From: Rhizobiales bacterium dw_265
GTDB taxonomy: Bacteria > Pseudomonadota > Alphaproteobacteria > Micropepsales > Micropepsaceae
Reading direction: 5' to 3'
Assembly: GCA_018449595.1 (NCBI GenBank)
Contig: JAAVUU010000005.1
Span: forward strand, 62,001 to 126,000
Length of the DNA stretch: 64,000 nt
Shown here: positions 9,851-20,191 of the stretch, one piece after another
How positions within the stretch are numbered: position 1 is the first letter of the stretch
Layout of the letters: each line of letters begins with the position of its first letter
Position numbers and translations under genes: made by a program
The notes under the pieces: generated by a model
Database searches by the model: none
What the model saw: only the letters and a program-made list of their open reading frames with translations
Told to the model about the DNA's origin: nothing

Positions 9851-11959
9851 ATGACCGTAGACGAGACGTCCCAGGGTAACGACGCCGAAGCGGTCTTCGC
9901 GGGCCGCATCGATGTCCTGTATGCGCTCGGCCGCCATTACCTCTCCCTGCCCTTCGCGGTCTTGTGCGTTCCGGCGACCCTGATCGCGGGCCATGCGCCC
10001 AGCGTCCTGCCGCTGATGCCGCTGCTGCTGCAGATCATCGTGGTGATCGCGGCCGAGCAGCTGACCACCGCTTACCAGAAACGCCCCGAAGGCTCCAACC
10101 CGCATTTCTGGGCGCGGCGCTATACCTTCGTTTCGGCGATTTCCGGCGCCACCTGGGGGGTGGCGGCGCTGTTCTGGTTCGTGCCCGATTCCTTCCCGGC
10201 CCAGGCCTATCTCGCCATGGCCTTCCTGGGCATGACGGCGACGGAATTCATCGCCCGCTCGGCGCATCGTCCGGCCTATCTGGCGCATACCCTGTTCTCG
10301 CTGGGTCCGCTGGTCGGGCTGTTGCTGTGGCAGGGCGGGCTTTACGCCGACTGCACCGCGATCCTGATGGTGCTGTTCGCGGCCGTGCTGATCAGCTATT
10401 GCCACGGCATGGCGCGGCTGCTGGACGAATGCGTCCACCTGCGCAACGAGAACGGCAAGCTGGTGATCCGGCTGCAGCGCGAAAAGCGCGACGCGCTGAG
10501 CGCGCGCGACGCGGCCGAAGCCAGCGCCCTGGCCAAATCCGCCTTCATCGCCAATATCAGCCACGAACTGCGCACGCCGCTGAACGCGCTCTTGGGCATG
10601 GCGCAATTGCTGGAGCGGGCCGAACTGCCCAAGCAGCAGGGCGACCATGTCAAGGTCATGCTGCAGGCGGGCTTCGGCCTGCAGACCCTGATCGACGATG
10701 TGATCGCGCTGACCCGCGACGACAGCGACCAGCTGGAAGACGAGGATTGCGATCCCATGCAGGCGGCGCGCGCCGTGGCGCGGCTGCTGCAGCCGCGCGC
10801 CTGGGAGAAGCGCCTGCACCTGACGCTGAGCGCCGCCAGCGGCCTGCCGCGCGTCGCCGCCGATCCGCGCAAGGTGCGCCAGGTGCTGCTCAAGCTCACC
10901 GACAATGCCCTGAAATTCACCGAGCGCGGGCTGGTGGATATCCGCCTGGATTACGATGACGCCGCCCAGAGCGTGCGCTTCTGCGTTTCCGATACCGGCC
11001 ATGGCGTGGCGCCGGAAGTGGCGCACCTGCTGTTCAGCCCTTTCTCGCCCGGCGACTCCTCCTATGCCCGCAAGGAACAGGGCGCGGGCCTGGGCCTGGC
11101 GGTGGCCAAGCGGGTGGTGGAGCAGGCCGGCGGCGGCATCGGTTTCGACTCCCATCCCGGCGAAGGCGCGCAATTCTGGTTCACGCTGCCGATTTCCGGC
11201 GTCGCCGCCAGCGCCGCCGCCGCGCGCAACGATGTCGAAGGCCAGCTTGCCCCGCCCGCCGGCCTCTGCCTGCTGTTGTTCCTGCGCACCACGGCCGTGG
11301 CCGATGCCCTGGCGCACCTGCTGGAGCCCTTCGGCAATCGCCTGGTCCGGGCCGAAAGCATGGCCGAGGCGATCGGCCGCGCCGGCAAAGAGAAGTTCGA
11401 CGCCATCATCGCCAGCGCCGGCGATGCCGACATGCTGGCGGCCGCGCCCGGCGTGAAAGCGCCGCTGATCGCGGTCCTGCTGCGCGGCGACCGCGCCCCC
11501 GCCGCCACCGACAGCGTACTGCGCTGGCCGGTGGAAGCCGACCAGCTCTATCGCGCCCTGGACGAGATCTGCGAACCGCCGGAAAAGCCGGAAGTAGCCG
11601 CCGAAGTCCCGCCCGCCATCGATCCGGTCGCCTTCAGCACCCTGGAAAAATCGGTGGGCGCGAAGATCCTGGTGGAAATCCTGCAATGCTACATCGTCAC
11701 CGCCGAGCAGTTGACCAACGCGCTGTCAGAGGCCTGCGCCGAGGAAAAATGGGATGACGCCGCCCGGCTGGCGCAGGACATTGTCGGCGCCGCCGGCGGC
11801 CTGGGCCTCACCGCCATCGCCCAGGCAGCGCGCAATTTCGCGGCGGGCGCGCGCGCCGGCGAGGACTGTCACACATTGCGCAATGCCGCCCAGATGGTGG
11901 TGGGCGAACATATCCGCGCCCGCCAGGCGCTGATCCACCTGTATCCGGACGTGGCCTGA
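9851..11959 (+). CDS. membrane-bound hybrid histidine kinase with degenerate receiver and Hpt domains
   Basis: A 702-residue protein. Residues ~25-200 hold about six hydrophobic segments; a short coiled linker leads to a HisKA domain (SHELRTPLNALLG, His238) and a HATPase domain with N box (LTDNALKFT), G1 (DTGHGVAPE) and G2 (GAGLGLAVAKRVVE). After it, residues ~460-580 fold-match a receiver but the acidic pair is replaced (LLFLRTTAV), the phospho-Asp position is Ser (FDAIIAS) and the conserved Lys is Trp (LRWPVEADQL). The C-terminal ~110 residues resemble an Hpt domain in which the phospho-His is Gln (LAQDIVGAAGGLG). So the kinase core looks active but its own relay looks dead. ATG 9851 is preferred to an upstream TTG at 9833. 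Confidence 0.88.
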   Translation: MTVDETSQGNDAEAVFAGRIDVLYALGRHYLSLPFAVLCVPATLIAGHAPSVLPLMPLLLQIIVVIAAEQLTTAYQKRPEGSNPHFWARRYTFVSAISGATWGVAALFWFVPDSFPAQAYLAMAFLGMTATEFIARSAHRPAYLAHTLFSLGPLVGLLLWQGGLYADCTAILMVLFAAVLISYCHGMARLLDECVHLRNENGKLVIRLQREKRDALSARDAAEASALAKSAFIANISHELRTPLNALLGMAQLLERAELPKQQGDHVKVMLQAGFGLQTLIDDVIALTRDDSDQLEDEDCDPMQAARAVARLLQPRAWEKRLHLTLSAASGLPRVAADPRKVRQVLLKLTDNALKFTERGLVDIRLDYDDAAQSVRFCVSDTGHGVAPEVAHLLFSPFSPGDSSYARKEQGAGLGLAVAKRVVEQAGGGIGFDSHPGEGAQFWFTLPISGVAASAAAARNDVEGQLAPPAGLCLLLFLRTTAVADALAHLLEPFGNRLVRAESMAEAIGRAGKEKFDAIIASAGDADMLAAAPGVKAPLIAVLLRGDRAPAATDSVLRWPVEADQLYRALDEICEPPEKPEVAAEVPPAIDPVAFSTLEKSVGAKILVEILQCYIVTAEQLTNALSEACAEEKWDDAARLAQDIVGAAGGLGLTAIAQAARNFAAGARAGEDCHTLRNAAQMVVGEHIRARQALIHLYPDVA

Positions 11960-11970
11960 CTTTCCCAACC

Positions 11971-12045
11971 GTCATGGCCCGCTTTATGCGGGCCATCCAG
12001 TTTGTTGCGATAAAACTGGATGGCCCGGACGAGCCGGGCCATGAC
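11971..12045. repeat. palindromic interspersed element, copy B (short form)
   Basis: Starts GTCATGGCCCGC and ends GAGCCGGGCCATGAC. The left hairpin (GGCCCGC-TTTAT-GCGGGCC) is followed by ATCCAGTTT, whose inverse AAACTGGAT precedes the right hairpin, so the whole 75-bp unit can fold into one long stem. It lies 12 bp after the kinase stop codon and before the DinG-like helicase gene. It lacks the 50-60 bp variable centre of the longer copies. Confidence 0.8.
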
Positions 12046-12091
12046 GAAAAGACTACACCTTTAGGCAGGCGCGCCGCATATTCCCGCGCCC

Positions 12092-14848
12092 ATGGATTCT
12101 CTTTCCCATCTGATTGCAATGGTTCCCGCGCCGCCCGGAGCCGCTGTCGCGCGCGGTGACGGCGCGGCGGAACGCATCGGCCTGCATGACGCGCGGCCCC
12201 TGTTCGAGGAAGGCGATGTGCTGGTGGCCCATGCCGCCTTCGTGGCGGGGCGGCTGGGCGCGCGCACCGCCGCGCCGCTGTTCGATGTGCTGGAACTGTA
12301 CGCCTTTGTGCGGCCGGGCCTGCCCTTTGTGCCCAGTGCGCTGGGCCTGGCGCGCGCCTTGGGACTGGAGGCGCCGCGGACGCCGGAAGACTCCGCACGG
12401 GCGCTGCATGCCATCGCGCGCGCCTTGCTGGAGGAAGCCACGCGCTGGCCGCAGGATGTGCGCGCGGCGCTGGCGCCGCTGGTCGGCACCCTGGAACGGG
12501 CGGGCTGGCGCTGGGCCCCGCTGCTGAAAGCGATCACCGGAGACGCGCCGCATGGCTCGCCCATCGCCGGGCTGGAAGCCTGGCGCGGGCTGCCGCAATG
12601 GGAAGATGAAGCCCCGGTCGGCCAGCCCGGCTCGCAGCCAATCGAACCCGCCGAAGTGCGCGCGCGGCTGGCGCGTATGGTCGGCGCGATGCGCCCCGAA
12701 CAGGCGGCCTATAGCGACGCCGCCAGCTATGCCTTCGGGCCGCGCGAACAGGCGGGCGCGCCGCGCGTCGCGCTGGTGGAGGCCGGCACCGGCACCGGCA
12801 AGACGCTGGGCTATCTGGCCCCCGCCAGCGTGTGGGCGGAGAAGAACGGTCCCGGCCTGTGGATCAGCACTTACACGCGCAACCTGCAACGCCAGATCGT
12901 GCAGGAGATCGCGCATCTGTGGCCCGATCCCGTGGAGCGCGCCGAAAAGGCGGTGGTGCGCAAGGGGCGGGAGAACTATCTCTGCCTGCTGAACTTCGAA
13001 GAGGCTGCGAAGCGCACCGCCCTGGCGCCGGGTCCGCGCACCATCGCGCTGGCGCTGATCGCGCGCTGGATAGCCTCCAACACCGATGGCGACCTGTCGG
13101 GTGTCGGCTTTCCGGCCTTTCTCGCCGCGTATATGCCGCTTTCCACCGTGACCGACCGGCGCGGCGAATGTATCTATGCCGCCTGCCCGCATTACCGCAT
13201 CTGCTTCATCGAGCGCGCCATCCGCCGCGCCCGCCATGCCAGCATCGTGGTGGCCAATCATGCGCTGGTGATCGCCCAGGCGGCGCAGGACTGGCTGGGC
13301 GTGGATGAAACCACCGATACCTCCGATGAAGGCGGCCGCCGCCTGCGCTATGTCTTCGACGAAGGCCATCATTTGTTCGATGCCGCCGACAGCGGCTTTT
13401 CCGCCTCGCTGTCGGGGCGCGAGATGGCCGAACTGCGGCGCTGGATTCGCGGCCCCGAAGGCCGTGCCCGCACCCGCATGCGCGGGCTGGAAGAACGCCT
13501 GAAAGACCTGATCGCCGATGACGAAGCGGCCATGGCATCGCTGGAAGAAGCGGTGGCGGCGGCCTCGGCGCTGGCGGGCGAAGGCTGGACCCAGCGCCTG
13601 AGTGCGCCGCGCGGGCCGGGCGAAGTGTTTCTGGCCCTGGCCTACCAGCATGTGCGCGCCCGCAGCGGCGACGACGCCTTCTATTCGCTGGAAGCCGAGA
13701 CCCAGCCGATGTCGCCCGAACTGCTGGACGCGGTGCGCACACTGTCGCGCGGCTTGAAGCGCATCGCCGATCCGCTGGCCAACCTGGCGCGCCTGTTGCG
13801 CAAGAGGATGAACGACAAGGCGGCGGACCTGGAACCCTATACCAAGGCGCGGCTGCTGGCGGCGGCGCGCGGCGTGGACCGGCGCGCCAAGGCCATCCTG
13901 CCCGCCTGGATCGGCATGCTCGACACCTTGGAGAATGGCGAGATCGCCGAGGAATTCGTGGACTGGTTCGAACTCACCCGCGAGGATGGCCGCGACGCCG
14001 ATGTCGGGCTGGAACGGCATTGGGTGGACCCGACCAAGCCGCTCTCGACCGCCGTGCTGGAACCGGCGCATGGCGCGCTGATCACCTCCGCCACCTTGCG
14101 CGATACCGGCGGCGATCATGACGACCATTGGATCAGCGCCGAGGTCCGCACCGGCGCGGGGCACCTGCCGCAGCCGGCGCGGCGGGCCCATTTCGGCTCG
14201 CCGTTCAAATATGAAGACCAGTCGCGCATCTTCGTCATCAAGGATGTGCCCCGCCGCGATCCCGAGGCGCTGGCCGCCGCCTATCGCGAACTGTTCCTGG
14301 CGTCGGGCGGCGGGGCGCTGGGGCTCTTTACCGCCGTGCGCGCCTTGCGCGATGTGGGCACGCGCATCGCCGCCCCGCTGGCGCAAGCGGGACTCACGCT
14401 TTACGCCCAGCATATCGACCGGCTGGACACCGGCGCGCTGGTGGATCTGTTCCGCGCCGAGGAAAACGCCTGCCTGCTCGGCACCGATGCCTTGCGCGAT
14501 GGCGTGGACGTGCCGGGCCGCAGCCTGCGGCTGGTGGTGTTCGACAAGGTGCCCTGGCCCAAGCCCACCATCCTGCACAAGGCGCGGCGCGCCCGCTTCG
14601 GCAAGGGCTATGACGACCTGTTGACCCGTTTCCGGCTGAAACAGGCCTTCGGGCGGCTGATCCGGGGACCGCAGGACAAGGGTTGCTTTGTGATTCTGGA
14701 AGGGGCGACGCCGTCGCGGCTTTTGACCGCTTTCCCGGAAAAAGCCCCGGTCAAGCGCTGCGGCCTGGCCGAGGCGATTGGGGATATCCGCCTGTTCCTG
14801 GGCCCTGACGCCGTGACCCACGCCTCCGCCCCCTTTATAACCGGGTGA
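12092..14848 (+). CDS. DinG/XPD-like ATP-dependent DNA helicase
   Basis: A 918-residue superfamily 2 helicase. Residues 1-200 form an N-terminal region typical of alphaproteobacterial members of unknown fold. Walker A is EAGTGTGKT (about 232-240), the DEAH box is DEGHHLF (about 425), and cysteines for a 4Fe-4S cluster are found at YLCLL and in GECIYAACPHYRICF. C-terminal motifs include ITSATLR, ALGLFTAVRALR (motif IV-like), GTDALRDGVDVPG and the motif VI QAFGRLIRGPQDKG. Family enzymes unwind 5'-tailed DNA, R-loops or D-loops in repair. Its stop overlaps the ATG of the dCTP deaminase (TGATG), which links repair and nucleotide metabolism in one operon. Confidence 0.92.
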   Translation: MDSLSHLIAMVPAPPGAAVARGDGAAERIGLHDARPLFEEGDVLVAHAAFVAGRLGARTAAPLFDVLELYAFVRPGLPFVPSALGLARALGLEAPRTPEDSARALHAIARALLEEATRWPQDVRAALAPLVGTLERAGWRWAPLLKAITGDAPHGSPIAGLEAWRGLPQWEDEAPVGQPGSQPIEPAEVRARLARMVGAMRPEQAAYSDAASYAFGPREQAGAPRVALVEAGTGTGKTLGYLAPASVWAEKNGPGLWISTYTRNLQRQIVQEIAHLWPDPVERAEKAVVRKGRENYLCLLNFEEAAKRTALAPGPRTIALALIARWIASNTDGDLSGVGFPAFLAAYMPLSTVTDRRGECIYAACPHYRICFIERAIRRARHASIVVANHALVIAQAAQDWLGVDETTDTSDEGGRRLRYVFDEGHHLFDAADSGFSASLSGREMAELRRWIRGPEGRARTRMRGLEERLKDLIADDEAAMASLEEAVAAASALAGEGWTQRLSAPRGPGEVFLALAYQHVRARSGDDAFYSLEAETQPMSPELLDAVRTLSRGLKRIADPLANLARLLRKRMNDKAADLEPYTKARLLAAARGVDRRAKAILPAWIGMLDTLENGEIAEEFVDWFELTREDGRDADVGLERHWVDPTKPLSTAVLEPAHGALITSATLRDTGGDHDDHWISAEVRTGAGHLPQPARRAHFGSPFKYEDQSRIFVIKDVPRRDPEALAAAYRELFLASGGGALGLFTAVRALRDVGTRIAAPLAQAGLTLYAQHIDRLDTGALVDLFRAEENACLLGTDALRDGVDVPGRSLRLVVFDKVPWPKPTILHKARRARFGKGYDDLLTRFRLKQAFGRLIRGPQDKGCFVILEGATPSRLLTAFPEKAPVKRCGLAEAIGDIRLFLGPDAVTHASAPFITG

Positions 14849-16014
14849 TGGCTGCCACCCTCGAACTCCCCCCAAAAAATGAAAATGGCGACGAAGGCTA
14901 TGGCCGGTTCTCGACCGGCATCCTGCCCAGCCATGTGCTGAAGCGGCTGCTGGAGCAGGGCCGCGAAATCCTGGCCGAGGAGCCCTTTCTGCCGGGCCAG
15001 ATCCAGCCCGCCAGCCTGGACCTGCGGCTGGGGCCGGTGGCCTATCGGGTGCGCGCCAGTTTCCTGCCGGGGCCTGCCGCCACCGTGGCCGACAAGCTCA
15101 AGACCGTCTTCATGCATGAGGTGGACCTCAGCGACGGCGCGGTGCTGGAAGCCGGCTGTGTCTATATCGTGCCGCTGCTGGAACGCGCCGAATTTTCCGC
15201 CCGCATTTCCGGCGGCGCCAATCCCAAAAGCTCGACCGGGCGCATCGATGTCTTCACCCGGCTGATCACCGATTACGCGCCGTCCTTCGACCGGGTCGCG
15301 GCCGGCTATCACGGCCCGCTTTACGCGGAAATCTGCCCGCAGACCTTTCCGGTGCTGGTGCGCAAGGGCTCGCGGCTGAACCAGTTGCGCATCCGCAGCG
15401 GCTCGCCCGGCTTCACCGATACGGCGCTGCGGCGCCTGCATGAAGCGACGCCGCTGGTCTTTGTCGATGGTGAGGGGGGCGAACCCAATATCGACGGCGG
15501 CCTGGCGCTCTCGATTGATTTGCGCGGCGATGCCGATGCTGGAAAGCGAATCGGCTTTCGCGCCAAGAAGCACACCGGCCTGATCGATGTTGACAGGGTT
15601 GGCGCGCTGGACCCCGCCGACTATTGGGAGCCGATCGAGGCCAACCCCAGGGGCGACATGGTGCTGGACCCCGACGAGTTCTACATCCTGGTCAGCCGCG
15701 AGAAGGTGGCGATCCCCCCCGACCATGCCGCCGAGATGGTGCCGTTCAACCCCCTGGTGGGGGAGTTCCGCGTTCACTATGCCGGCTTCTTCGATCCGGG
15801 CTTCGGCTATGCGGCGGGCCAGCCGCCCAGCGCCCGCGGCGTGCTGGAAGTGCGCTCGCGTGAAGTTCCGTTCATCCTGGACCACGGCCAGGTCATCGGC
15901 CGGCTGGTGTTCGAACGGCTGACTGATCCGCCCCCGGAAGGTTACGGCGAGGGCCTGGGTTCCAATTACCAGCGCCAGGGATTGAAGCTGTCCAAGCATT
16001 TCCGGTCACCGTGA
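14848..16014 (+). CDS. dcd: 2'-deoxycytidine 5'-triphosphate deaminase (long, duplicated form)
   Basis: A 388-residue protein of the dCTP deaminase/dUTPase fold, roughly twice the length of E. coli Dcd; this long form is common in alphaproteobacteria. The N-terminal half has GILPSHVLKRLL, QIQPASLDLRLG, the deaminase-type GGANPKSSTGRIDVFTRL and TDYAPSFDRV; the C-terminal half repeats the fold (FYILVSREKVAIPP, RVHYAGFFDPGFGY, ARGVLEVRSREVPFIL). It would supply dUTP for thymidylate synthesis (thyA is at 56.7 kb). ATG 14848 was chosen because it overlaps the helicase stop. Confidence 0.9.
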   Translation: MAATLELPPKNENGDEGYGRFSTGILPSHVLKRLLEQGREILAEEPFLPGQIQPASLDLRLGPVAYRVRASFLPGPAATVADKLKTVFMHEVDLSDGAVLEAGCVYIVPLLERAEFSARISGGANPKSSTGRIDVFTRLITDYAPSFDRVAAGYHGPLYAEICPQTFPVLVRKGSRLNQLRIRSGSPGFTDTALRRLHEATPLVFVDGEGGEPNIDGGLALSIDLRGDADAGKRIGFRAKKHTGLIDVDRVGALDPADYWEPIEANPRGDMVLDPDEFYILVSREKVAIPPDHAAEMVPFNPLVGEFRVHYAGFFDPGFGYAAGQPPSARGVLEVRSREVPFILDHGQVIGRLVFERLTDPPPEGYGEGLGSNYQRQGLKLSKHFRSP

Positions 16015-16121
16015 CGCTAGTCACTGGTAACAATTGTTGCGAAAAGTACACAACGCCCGCGCAAAGCACATGTCAGCCCTGCAAAGCCATTGCACCGGCG
16101 TGTCTCTCCGGCACAGTTAGC

Positions 16122-16258
16122 GCACTGCAGATGGACGGTTTGGGGAAACCCTGCAGCGGTTGGTTCCGGAAATGGGGTCCGGGGCTGATGGTCCTTTTTG
16201 AAGGGGGCAGTGAGAGGCGGTTACGGCGCAAAAGCAGCCGGCCGCCTCTCGGTTTTTC
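16122..16258 (+). ncRNA. candidate small RNA ending at a strong intrinsic terminator
   Basis: The 250-bp gap between dcd and the GNAT gene has no convincing coding sequence. It contains a possible promoter (TTGCAC at 16090-16095, 17-bp spacer, ACAGTT at 16113), then a stem with CTGCAG at 16125-16130 and 16151-16156 enclosing GGTTT-GGGG-AAACC, then a GC-rich segment and a terminator at 16212-16257. The arrangement is that of a ~135-nt trans-acting RNA, but it could equally be the 3' UTR of dcd. I do not recognise a known RNA family. Confidence 0.35.
16212..16257 (+). terminator. intrinsic terminator
   Basis: GAGAGGCGG (16212-16220) pairs perfectly with CCGCCTCTC (16242-16250), followed by GG and five T residues (16253-16257). 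The loop itself can form a smaller stem. It ends the dcd transcript or the candidate small RNA, 8 bp before the GNAT start codon. Confidence 0.75.
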
Positions 16259-16264
16259 TGCTCT

Positions 16265-16798
16265 ATGACGATCCTGACCACGGCCCGCCTGACCTTGCGG
16301 CCCCAGGCCCAGGCCGATGCCCCCGCCCTTTTCGCCATCCTGAACGATCCGCTGGCCATGCGCTTCTGGCACCGCCCCGCCATCGCCCGGCTGGCGGTGG
16401 TGGAGGAACTGGTCGCCGAGCAGCAGGCCGCCATGGCGAACGGTGTTTGCCGCTACTGGACGGTGTTCGAGGACGGCGCGGCGATCGGCAGCGTGGACCT
16501 CAGCCTGATCGAAGACGCGTCGGCCGAACTGGGGTTTGTCTTGCGGCGCGACCGCTGGGGCCTCGGCCTGGCCAGCGAGGCGGCCGGTGCGGTGATCGCA
16601 CAAGCCTTTGGCCCGCTGGGCCTGACGCATCTGGCGGCGGCAACCTGGTCGGAAAACCGCGCGGCGGCGCGGGTGCTGGAGAAAGCCGGTTTTGCCCGGC
16701 GCGACCAGCGTCTGGTGCGGCTGGCGGGCGGCGCCGTTGTGGATTGCAATTTCTATGTCCTGCGGCGTGACCAATCGATCATGGCGAACGGCAGGTAG
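16265..16798 (+). CDS. GNAT family N-acetyltransferase (RimJ/RimL-like)
   Basis: A 177-residue acetyltransferase. It begins LTTARLTLRPQAQADA, the usual start of the RimJ/RimL-type GNAT subfamily, and has AELGFVLRRDRWGLGLASEA (acetyl-CoA binding loop RxxxGxG-like, about residues 85-105) and WSENRAAARVLEKAGF, the conserved motif preceding the last strand. The acceptor (protein N-terminus or small molecule) cannot be predicted. Its last 46 bp overlap the end of the convergent TIGR02206 gene. Confidence 0.9.
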   Translation: MTILTTARLTLRPQAQADAPALFAILNDPLAMRFWHRPAIARLAVVEELVAEQQAAMANGVCRYWTVFEDGAAIGSVDLSLIEDASAELGFVLRRDRWGLGLASEAAGAVIAQAFGPLGLTHLAAATWSENRAAARVLEKAGFARRDQRLVRLAGGAVVDCNFYVLRRDQSIMANGR

Positions 16799-17436
16799 TA
16801 AAGCATCAGAAACGCGATGCCGGCGGCGATCAGTTCGGGAATATACCAGGGCCAGGGCGACATGAAGGTCAGCAGGTTGGTGCCCGGCGGCTTGGCGCGC
16901 AGGAAGCCGTAATCGGTGCCCAGCGCCCAGTCGGCCAGCCCCGCCACCGCCGCATAACCCAGGGTCGCACCGATGACGCGCGGCAGGCCGGCGGCGCGGG
17001 GCCGCAGGCCCGAGCCCAGGGTCAGGTACAGCAGCGCGGCGATGATGCCGCCATGCTCGACAAAGAAGAACAGGAACTGGGCGTCGGGCCAGTCATAGGC
17101 GATGTCGGGCGTCAGCAGGCCCTGCAGGGTGCCGCCCAGGCCCCAGAAATAACCGAGTTCGTAAAGAAACTGGTGGCGCGTCAGCAGCGCCGCGATCAGG
17201 GCGAGGCAAGCCCAGTCGCAGAGATTGAGCGGCAGGGCGTTGCCCAGGGTCAGCCAGCCGCGCTGGGCGAACAGGATGTACCAGCAGATCCAGCCGATGG
17301 CGAGAAAGCCGGCAAGGCTGAAACGCACCAGCCGGTCCTGCCCCCGCGCGAACGCCGCCAGCAGCAGCGGCGCACCGACGCTCAACGCCAGCGCCACCAG
17401 ATGCGGCGTGCCGAACATAACGAAAGCCGGTCTCAT
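16753..17436 (-). CDS. TIGR02206 family integral membrane protein
   Basis: A 227-residue membrane protein with about seven hydrophobic helices. It starts MRPAFVMFGTPHLVALALSV and carries LPLNLCDWACL, ELGYFWGLGGTLQGLLTPD and HGGIIAALLYL, the hallmark stretches of the YwaF/TIGR02206 family. Function of the family is unknown. Convergent with and overlapping the GNAT gene by 46 bp at their 3' ends. Confidence 0.88.
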   Translation of the reverse strand: MRPAFVMFGTPHLVALALSVGAPLLLAAFARGQDRLVRFSLAGFLAIGWICWYILFAQRGWLTLGNALPLNLCDWACLALIAALLTRHQFLYELGYFWGLGGTLQGLLTPDIAYDWPDAQFLFFFVEHGGIIAALLYLTLGSGLRPRAAGLPRVIGATLGYAAVAGLADWALGTDYGFLRAKPPGTNLLTFMSPWPWYIPELIAAGIAFLMLYYLPFAMIDWSRRRT

Positions 17437-17492
17437 CGCGCCAGTATAGGCGCAGATCAGGATACGTATTCAACGAAGGTTCTTCCCCCCTT

Positions 17493-17619
17493 GTCATGGC
17501 CCGCGTATGCGGGCCACCCAGGTGACACCGGCGCAAATCCAACATTTGGTTCGATATTCAGTTCGGAAGCAGGGCACTGTATGCCCACCTGGGTGGCCCG
17601 CTCTCCGGCGGGCCATGAC
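17493..17619. repeat. palindromic interspersed element, copy C
   Basis: A full-length copy with GTCATGGCCCGCG at the left end and CGGCGGGCCATGAC at the right end. Left module: hairpin plus ACCCAGGTGACAC; right module: GCCCACCTGGGTGGCCCG. The left ACCCAGGTG is the inverse of the right CACCTGGGT, so the two modules pair across a centre containing GGTTCGATATT. It sits upstream of the TIGR02206 gene and downstream of the HerA-like gene. Confidence 0.85.
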
Positions 17620-17639
17620 ACATTGTTTGATCCAGAGCC

Positions 17640-19327
17640 TCAACTCTTGTCGCGGCCCATGCGGCGCCAGCGGGCCACCAGTTCGTCCAGGCCGTGGCGG
17701 TCCATGTTGGGCGCCTTCCAGCTTTTGGAAAAGCCGCTGTTCATGTTGCGCGGCACATTGCGCTTGCCCAGGTCGTCGAAGCGCACCCGCATCGGCATGG
17801 AGACGCCCTGCCCCAGCACGATGGCCTCGCGGTCGCCCAGCAGGGGCAGGAAATCCACCAGGTCGATCATGCCTTCATAGGTCGAGCCGCGAATGACGTC
17901 CTGGTCGCGCTCGCTGGACAGGCGCAGCACGATGGCGGTGCCGCACTGGGAAAGAATGGTGGAGTCCAGTTCGCAGGGCCGCTGGGTCACCAGCGCCAGC
18001 GAGAGTCCGTATTTGCGCCCCTCCTTGGCGATGCGCGACAGGGCCTGGCGGGTGGGCACGAACTTGATGTCCTGCACCGGGGCATAGCGATGCGCCTCCT
18101 CGCAGACCAGCAGCATCGGCAAGCCGCCCTTGCTCCATACCGCAAGGTCGAAGGCCAGACGCGAGATCACCGAGATCACCACGTCCAGGATTTCCGGCGG
18201 CACGGTGGAAAGGTCGATCACCGAGATCGGGCGGCCGTCGCCCGGCACCCGGAACAGCCGTGCCAGCACATCGCTCATTGTGTCTTGAACGGAAAGACTG
18301 CCGAACATGAAATTGTAGCGCTGGTCGGTGACCAGGCTTTCGATGCGGGCTTTCAGGCGGCGATAGGGCAGGAGGAACTGGGTGCGCTCCAGCCGGCCCA
18401 GCTGCTCGTCCAGCCAGGCGGTGACGTCGGACATGCGGAACGGGGTGGGCGTGTCCACGGTGATGACCATGGTGTTTTCGGTTTTGCGCAGCGCGCCGGA
18501 GCGCGAGGTGATGGACTCGCTGTAGCGTTTCTTGGCATGCACCACCGCGTCGGAGAGGATTTCGACTTCGGCGTCGTAATGGGCGTCGCGATTGACCAGC
18601 GCGGCCACCATCTCGGCGAAGTCCAGCATCCAGAAGGGAAGACTGAAATTGTCCAGGCTGATCGGCTCGACCAGCCCGCCGAAGGCGGCGGAATATTCGT
18701 TGTGGATGTCGAGGATCAGCACATGGGCATGGGCATGCTCGGCCAGCAGCCGCTGCAGGATGCAGGTGACGGCGCTGGACTTGCCCGAGCCGGTCGAGCC
18801 CACCACCAGGAAATGCTTGGCCAGCAGGTCGTCCACCAGCAGGCGGGCGGGCACGCTGGGTTCCTGGAACAGGCTGCCGATCTTGATCGAGGCCGCCTGG
18901 GGCGGGGCATAGACGCGCGTCAGGTCGTGCTTGTCGGCCAGCAGCACCGCATCGCCCAGGGTGGGCAGGTTGGAAACGCCGCGGCGGAATGTCAGGCGTC
19001 GATTGTGGTCCGGCACCACCTCGCCGGCCAGGTTGATTTCGACCAGCCCCAGCGACTGGGGCTCGCCCTCGGCGGCCGGCATGGGGGCGCTGATGCCCGA
19101 GATCACGCCCATGACCGACGCCCCGGGAGTCACGACCTTGACCAGGGCGCCGATCTGGACGCGCGCCTCGTTGGCGACGCCGTCCTGGCGCTCCAGCACG
19201 GCCACGGCATGGCTGCCCGACACCGAGACGATATGGGCCAGGCGGATGGGCGGCACCGCGGGCAGGCCGCGGCGTTCGCGGAAAGGCGGCGCGGCGGGCC
19301 GGGGATGCGGTCTTTCGATATGCAGGG

Positions 19328-19331
<4 letters not shown>
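17640..19331 (-). CDS. HerA-like ATPase (DUF87)
   Basis: A 563-residue FtsK/HerA-superfamily ATPase. The N-terminal ~110 residues form a HAS-barrel-like domain (IRLAHIVSVSGSHAVAVLE). Walker A is VGSTGSGKS (about 177-185), Walker B is MLLVCEEAHRY, followed by the sensor region SRIAKEGRKYGLSLALVTQRP and an arginine-finger region RLSSERDQDVIRGST. HerA proteins are hexameric DNA-translocating motors that usually work with the nuclease NurA; no NurA or Sir2 partner is present. Instead the ATG overlaps the stop of a histidine kinase by 4 bp, so both proteins are made together. It may pump DNA or act in an unidentified process controlled by the kinase. Confidence 0.85.

Positions 19332-20191
<860 letters not shown>

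Noticed and set aside
16011-16268. 85-residue frame after dcd
   Set aside because: Cys-rich composition unlike neighbours, no ribosome-binding site, and it runs through a terminator; the region fits a small RNA or 3' UTR better.
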